Below, in pieces: positions 63,664 to 64,000 of a stretch of DNA of 64,000 nucleotides. The stretch is taken from contig CAMCYF010000001.1 of NCBI GenBank assembly GCA_945883825.1, forward strand, positions 62,001-126,000, read 5' to 3'. A program made the position numbers and the translations under genes. The notes below the pieces were generated by a model that saw nothing but the letters and a program-made list of their open reading frames with translations, ran no database searches and was not told the DNA's origin. This DNA is from Chitinophaga pinensis (GTDB taxonomy: Bacteria; Bacteroidota; Bacteroidia; Flavobacteriales_D; Crocinitomicaceae). The number at the start of each line of letters is the position of its first letter. Positions within the stretch are counted from its first letter, which is position 1.

Positions 63664-64000
63664 TTGACTTCAATAGCTCCAATATCTGGAGGATTATTTC
63701 TTGGATTTCCGAATATATCAGAAACCACACTAGAATTTATTCCTTGCTCATTGTGAATTGCGCTGTTTGGAAATAAAAAATCAAATTCATTTGTGTTTGT
63801 AAAATTAGGGTTGCCATTCCATATAATATTTTGATAAAAACTGTCGGTTTGAATTTCTTCAGATTGGATCAGACAATGATTGAAATCAAAGTTTATTGTT
63901 ACACCCTGCATTTGTATTGTATCAATTGCCATTTCTGTGGGTAAAGTACCGGAAATAATACAATTCTGAAAAACACCTTCGTTTATAGAACCAACATTTG
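63660..64000 (-). CDS. Right-handed parallel beta-helix protein (C-terminal part, cut by window edge)
   Basis: The frame stays open to the right edge, so only the C-terminal ~113 residues are seen. Segments such as GVFQNCIISGTLPTEMAI, FDFNHCLIQSEEI and FYQNIIWNGNPNFTN are coil-type strands of a parallel beta-helix with buried Asn/Cys ladders. The end NNPPDIGAIEVN is the PPDIGAxE terminus of 'choice-of-anchor Q' surface proteins in Bacteroidota. A start at an internal Met (63932) is an artefact of the cut. Probably an extracellular or surface lipoprotein; no sorting domain visible. Confidence 0.8.
   Translation of the reverse strand, partial: NVGSINEGVFQNCIISGTLPTEMAIDTIQMQGVTINFDFNHCLIQSEEIQTDSFYQNIIWNGNPNFTNTNEFDFLFPNSAIHNEQGINSSVVSDIFGNPRNNPPDIGAIEVN

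Noticed and set aside
1-64000. tRNA, rRNA, CRISPR, insertion sequence or prophage
   Set aside because: No tRNA T-loop signatures, repeat-spacer arrays, transposase or phage genes were seen on either strand by eye.

Overview
The window is a low-GC, gene-dense chromosomal stretch of a Bacteroidota bacterium, most likely order Flavobacteriales (a Crocinitomicaceae/Fluviicola-like member is my best guess, not proven). The signs are: the type IX secretion (T9SS) protein PorQ, a PorE-like OmpA protein, two proteins with T9SS sorting domains (one type A, one type B/CHU_C), families largely confined to Bacteroidota (DUF4290 beside murA, DUF4197, DUF4249, ribosomal protein Thx), many TAnnTTTG -7 promoter elements and weak Shine-Dalgarno signals. 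I found no rRNA, tRNA, CRISPR array, prophage or insertion sequence. It reads as core chromosome rather than an island.

Layout. 1-2.9 kb: parB (cut by the left edge)/parA, a secreted protein plus a degenerate FHA tail-anchored protein, and rplS with a clear terminator. 2.9-9.6 kb: PorE-like OmpA protein, threonine aldolase, a TSUP permease, a MORN-like repeat protein and a WbpM/CapD-type sugar dehydratase. 9.6-10.2 kb: the longest non-coding gap, with an operator-like palindrome and a 26-codon upstream ORF ending 6 nt before speA. 10.2-21.7 kb: speA, pheT, glyA and a PH-domain protein, a C40 peptidase, the tightly packed surE/small membrane protein/lpxB/spoIID-like cluster, a GDPD lipoprotein, a barrel-like protein and an unlisted 46-residue Cys/Lys-rich protein. 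21.7-34 kb: gdhA, a SprB-repeat T9SS adhesin with DUF4197 and a nucleoside phosphorylase, the purL-DUF4290-murA-tlpA operon, and lpdA.

34-46.7 kb: two tandem fatty acid desaturases, a 1.3-kilo-residue CotH/lamin-tail T9SS protein, proS-trmN6, porQ, an unrecognised protein coupled to a divergent sigma-70-like factor, and the glsA/glsB-type pair for amino-acid lipids. 46.7-64 kb: metallo-hydrolase, DnaQ/GIY-YIG nuclease, aminotransferase, PAP2 and CPBP membrane enzymes, an ECF sigma factor with rdgB, folB-gltX, DUF4249, serC-serA, the rlpA-CoA transferase-GNAT-trmH-thx run, aconitase with a barrel protein, and a truncated beta-helix protein.

Functional themes are envelope building (lpxB, murA, C40, RlpA, SpoIID-like, PAP2, desaturases, amino-acid lipids), T9SS export, and one-carbon/serine/nucleotide metabolism (glyA, serA/serC, purL, folB, rdgB). 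I see no obvious large undescribed system. The best leads are small: the speA upstream ORF, the Cys-rich 46-mer, the sigma-like factor with its unknown partner, and a MurA carrying Asp in place of the fosfomycin-reactive Cys.
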